This document shows positions 63,145 through 64,000 of a DNA stretch of 64,000 bases, in pieces. How positions within the stretch are numbered: the stretch's first letter is position 1; each line of letters begins with the position of its first letter. The DNA comes from Candidatus Latescibacterota bacterium (GTDB lineage: Bacteria > Latescibacterota > UBA2968 > UBA8231): NCBI GenBank assembly GCA_007571365.1, contig RKRN01000109.1, positions 34,102 to 98,101 on the forward strand, given 5' to 3'. Position numbers and translations under genes: made by a program. The notes under the pieces are model-generated. The model did not search any database. It saw nothing but the letters and a program-made list of their open reading frames with translations, and was not told where the DNA came from.

Positions 63145-63363
63145 ATGAGGCTAAACTACTACCCGGAAACGGACTCCCTGTATATCGACTTGTCCGAGCA
63201 GGCTAGCGCAGAGAGTCGGGAAATCTCGGAAGGTATCATTCACGATTATGATGCCGACGGTAGGCTTGTTGGTATTGACATCGATAATGCCAGCAACAAA
63301 GTCGAAATGAAAAAACTGATGCTCAGTAAACTCCCAGGTAAGATTGAAATGACTAGTGCATAG
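63145..63363 (+). CDS. DUF2283-family small protein
   Basis: MRLNYYPETDSLYIDLSEQASAESREISEGIIHDYDADGRLVGIDIDNAS. Confidence 0.85.
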   Translation: MRLNYYPETDSLYIDLSEQASAESREISEGIIHDYDADGRLVGIDIDNASNKVEMKKLMLSKLPGKIEMTSA

Positions 63364-63929
63364 GGCGGTGTGGGTCGGATCAGGGCAAGCACTTCGGCGA
63401 ACTCAGTCGAGCCGCGACAAAATCAGCGTACCCGGTGCGATCAGGCTCGCAAGCTGCATCCCAACCAGCGGGTTATGGTCTGGCGGCCCTGCTCGGCGAT
63501 GGCTTGCTCGATGCTACCTAGGCGGTGCTCGATAGAGTCCAAGCGCGGCCCGATCTGCTCGGCGATTCCTTCCAGGTGCCCAATGCATCAGTCATAAAGT
63601 ACAGGGACTGCCCGGCAAAGTTCCGGCCGCAAGACCGCGGGGCTAGATCGGCTCGGCTGAGGCGCGGTATAGAAGGCGTCTAAATGGCCGGTGTTCTTGA
63701 GTTTTTATTTTGGACAACGCATAAACATCTGTTACTTTGGCGTCTCTTTGTAAAATCTGCAAGAATTCCCTCAAGGTCCGTGTTGAACACTGTGAATCGG
63801 TCGCGGCGTTTCTCACGGGCCATATTCCCATAGATAAGTAGTTATTCATGAGTTTTTTGTTATAATAGGGCTTGACACATGTGTGTGCCTGTCTGAGCCT
63901 TTATTTTATCGCAATAAGAACTTTTGGGC

Positions 63930-63957
63930 TTGACAGGCGAGGTATAAGCCATACATT
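63930..63957 (+). promoter_or_regulatory. Possible sigma70 promoter reading out of the window
   Basis: TTGACA, 16-nt spacer, TACATT; GGGCTTGACA also occurs about 58 bp upstream. Confidence 0.3.
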
Positions 63958-64000
63958 AAAAGCGTTGCGACAATCTTGACATATCTCATATTCTCCAAAA

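Noticed and set aside
63370-63600. Possible coiled-coil coding fragment on the minus strand (HLEGIAEQIGPRLDSIEHRLGSIEQAIAEQGRQ)
   Set aside because: No clear start and no identifiable family; only a possible gene remnant.

Overview
The window looks like a chromosomal segment from an uncultivated bacterium. The mix of PhyH-type dioxygenases, DUF4091/DUF6785-like proteins, CRTAC1/TPR pairs and FlgD-like C-terminal domains suggests a Latescibacterota/Poribacteria-like lineage; this is inference, with no marker search run. Left part (1-25.5 kb): a truncated glycosyltransferase; a probable unannotated structured RNA with its own promoter and terminator; an XRE regulator; two tandem bifunctional-nuclease paralogs; a cytochrome c maturation (System I) cluster with a CcmD missed by the ORF track, a CcmF-CcmH fusion and a CXXXY-type CcmE; HtrA; a sigma54-type AAA+ regulator; a giant TPR protein; and an ispE-tRNA(Gln)-rplY-pth-hppA-rpsF-rplI block lacking prs and rpsR. 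A selenocysteine tRNA (selC) lies at 25.5 kb. Middle (25.6-46.8 kb): an accessory region of secreted/surface proteins. It includes three large paralogs with FlgD-like C-terminal domains and a shared hydrophobic-x-V/L-x-Y C-terminus, two paralogous CBM9-like proteins, a PpiC-type lipoprotein, a large probable outer-membrane protein, and a TPR/CRTAC1 pair. This is the best candidate for an undescribed surface-assembly or glycan system. Right part: an AT-rich GDSL hydrolase; a PhyH/Ldh2/DUF6785-like/glycosidase-like operon with a frameshift; gap; a DtxR-like regulator; a BASS transporter; two Gfo/Idh/MocA genes separated by a MITE-like element; ogt; Uma2; and DUF2283. No CRISPR array, rRNA, transposase, integrase or phage module was seen. 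Family calls come from reading motifs, not from database searches.
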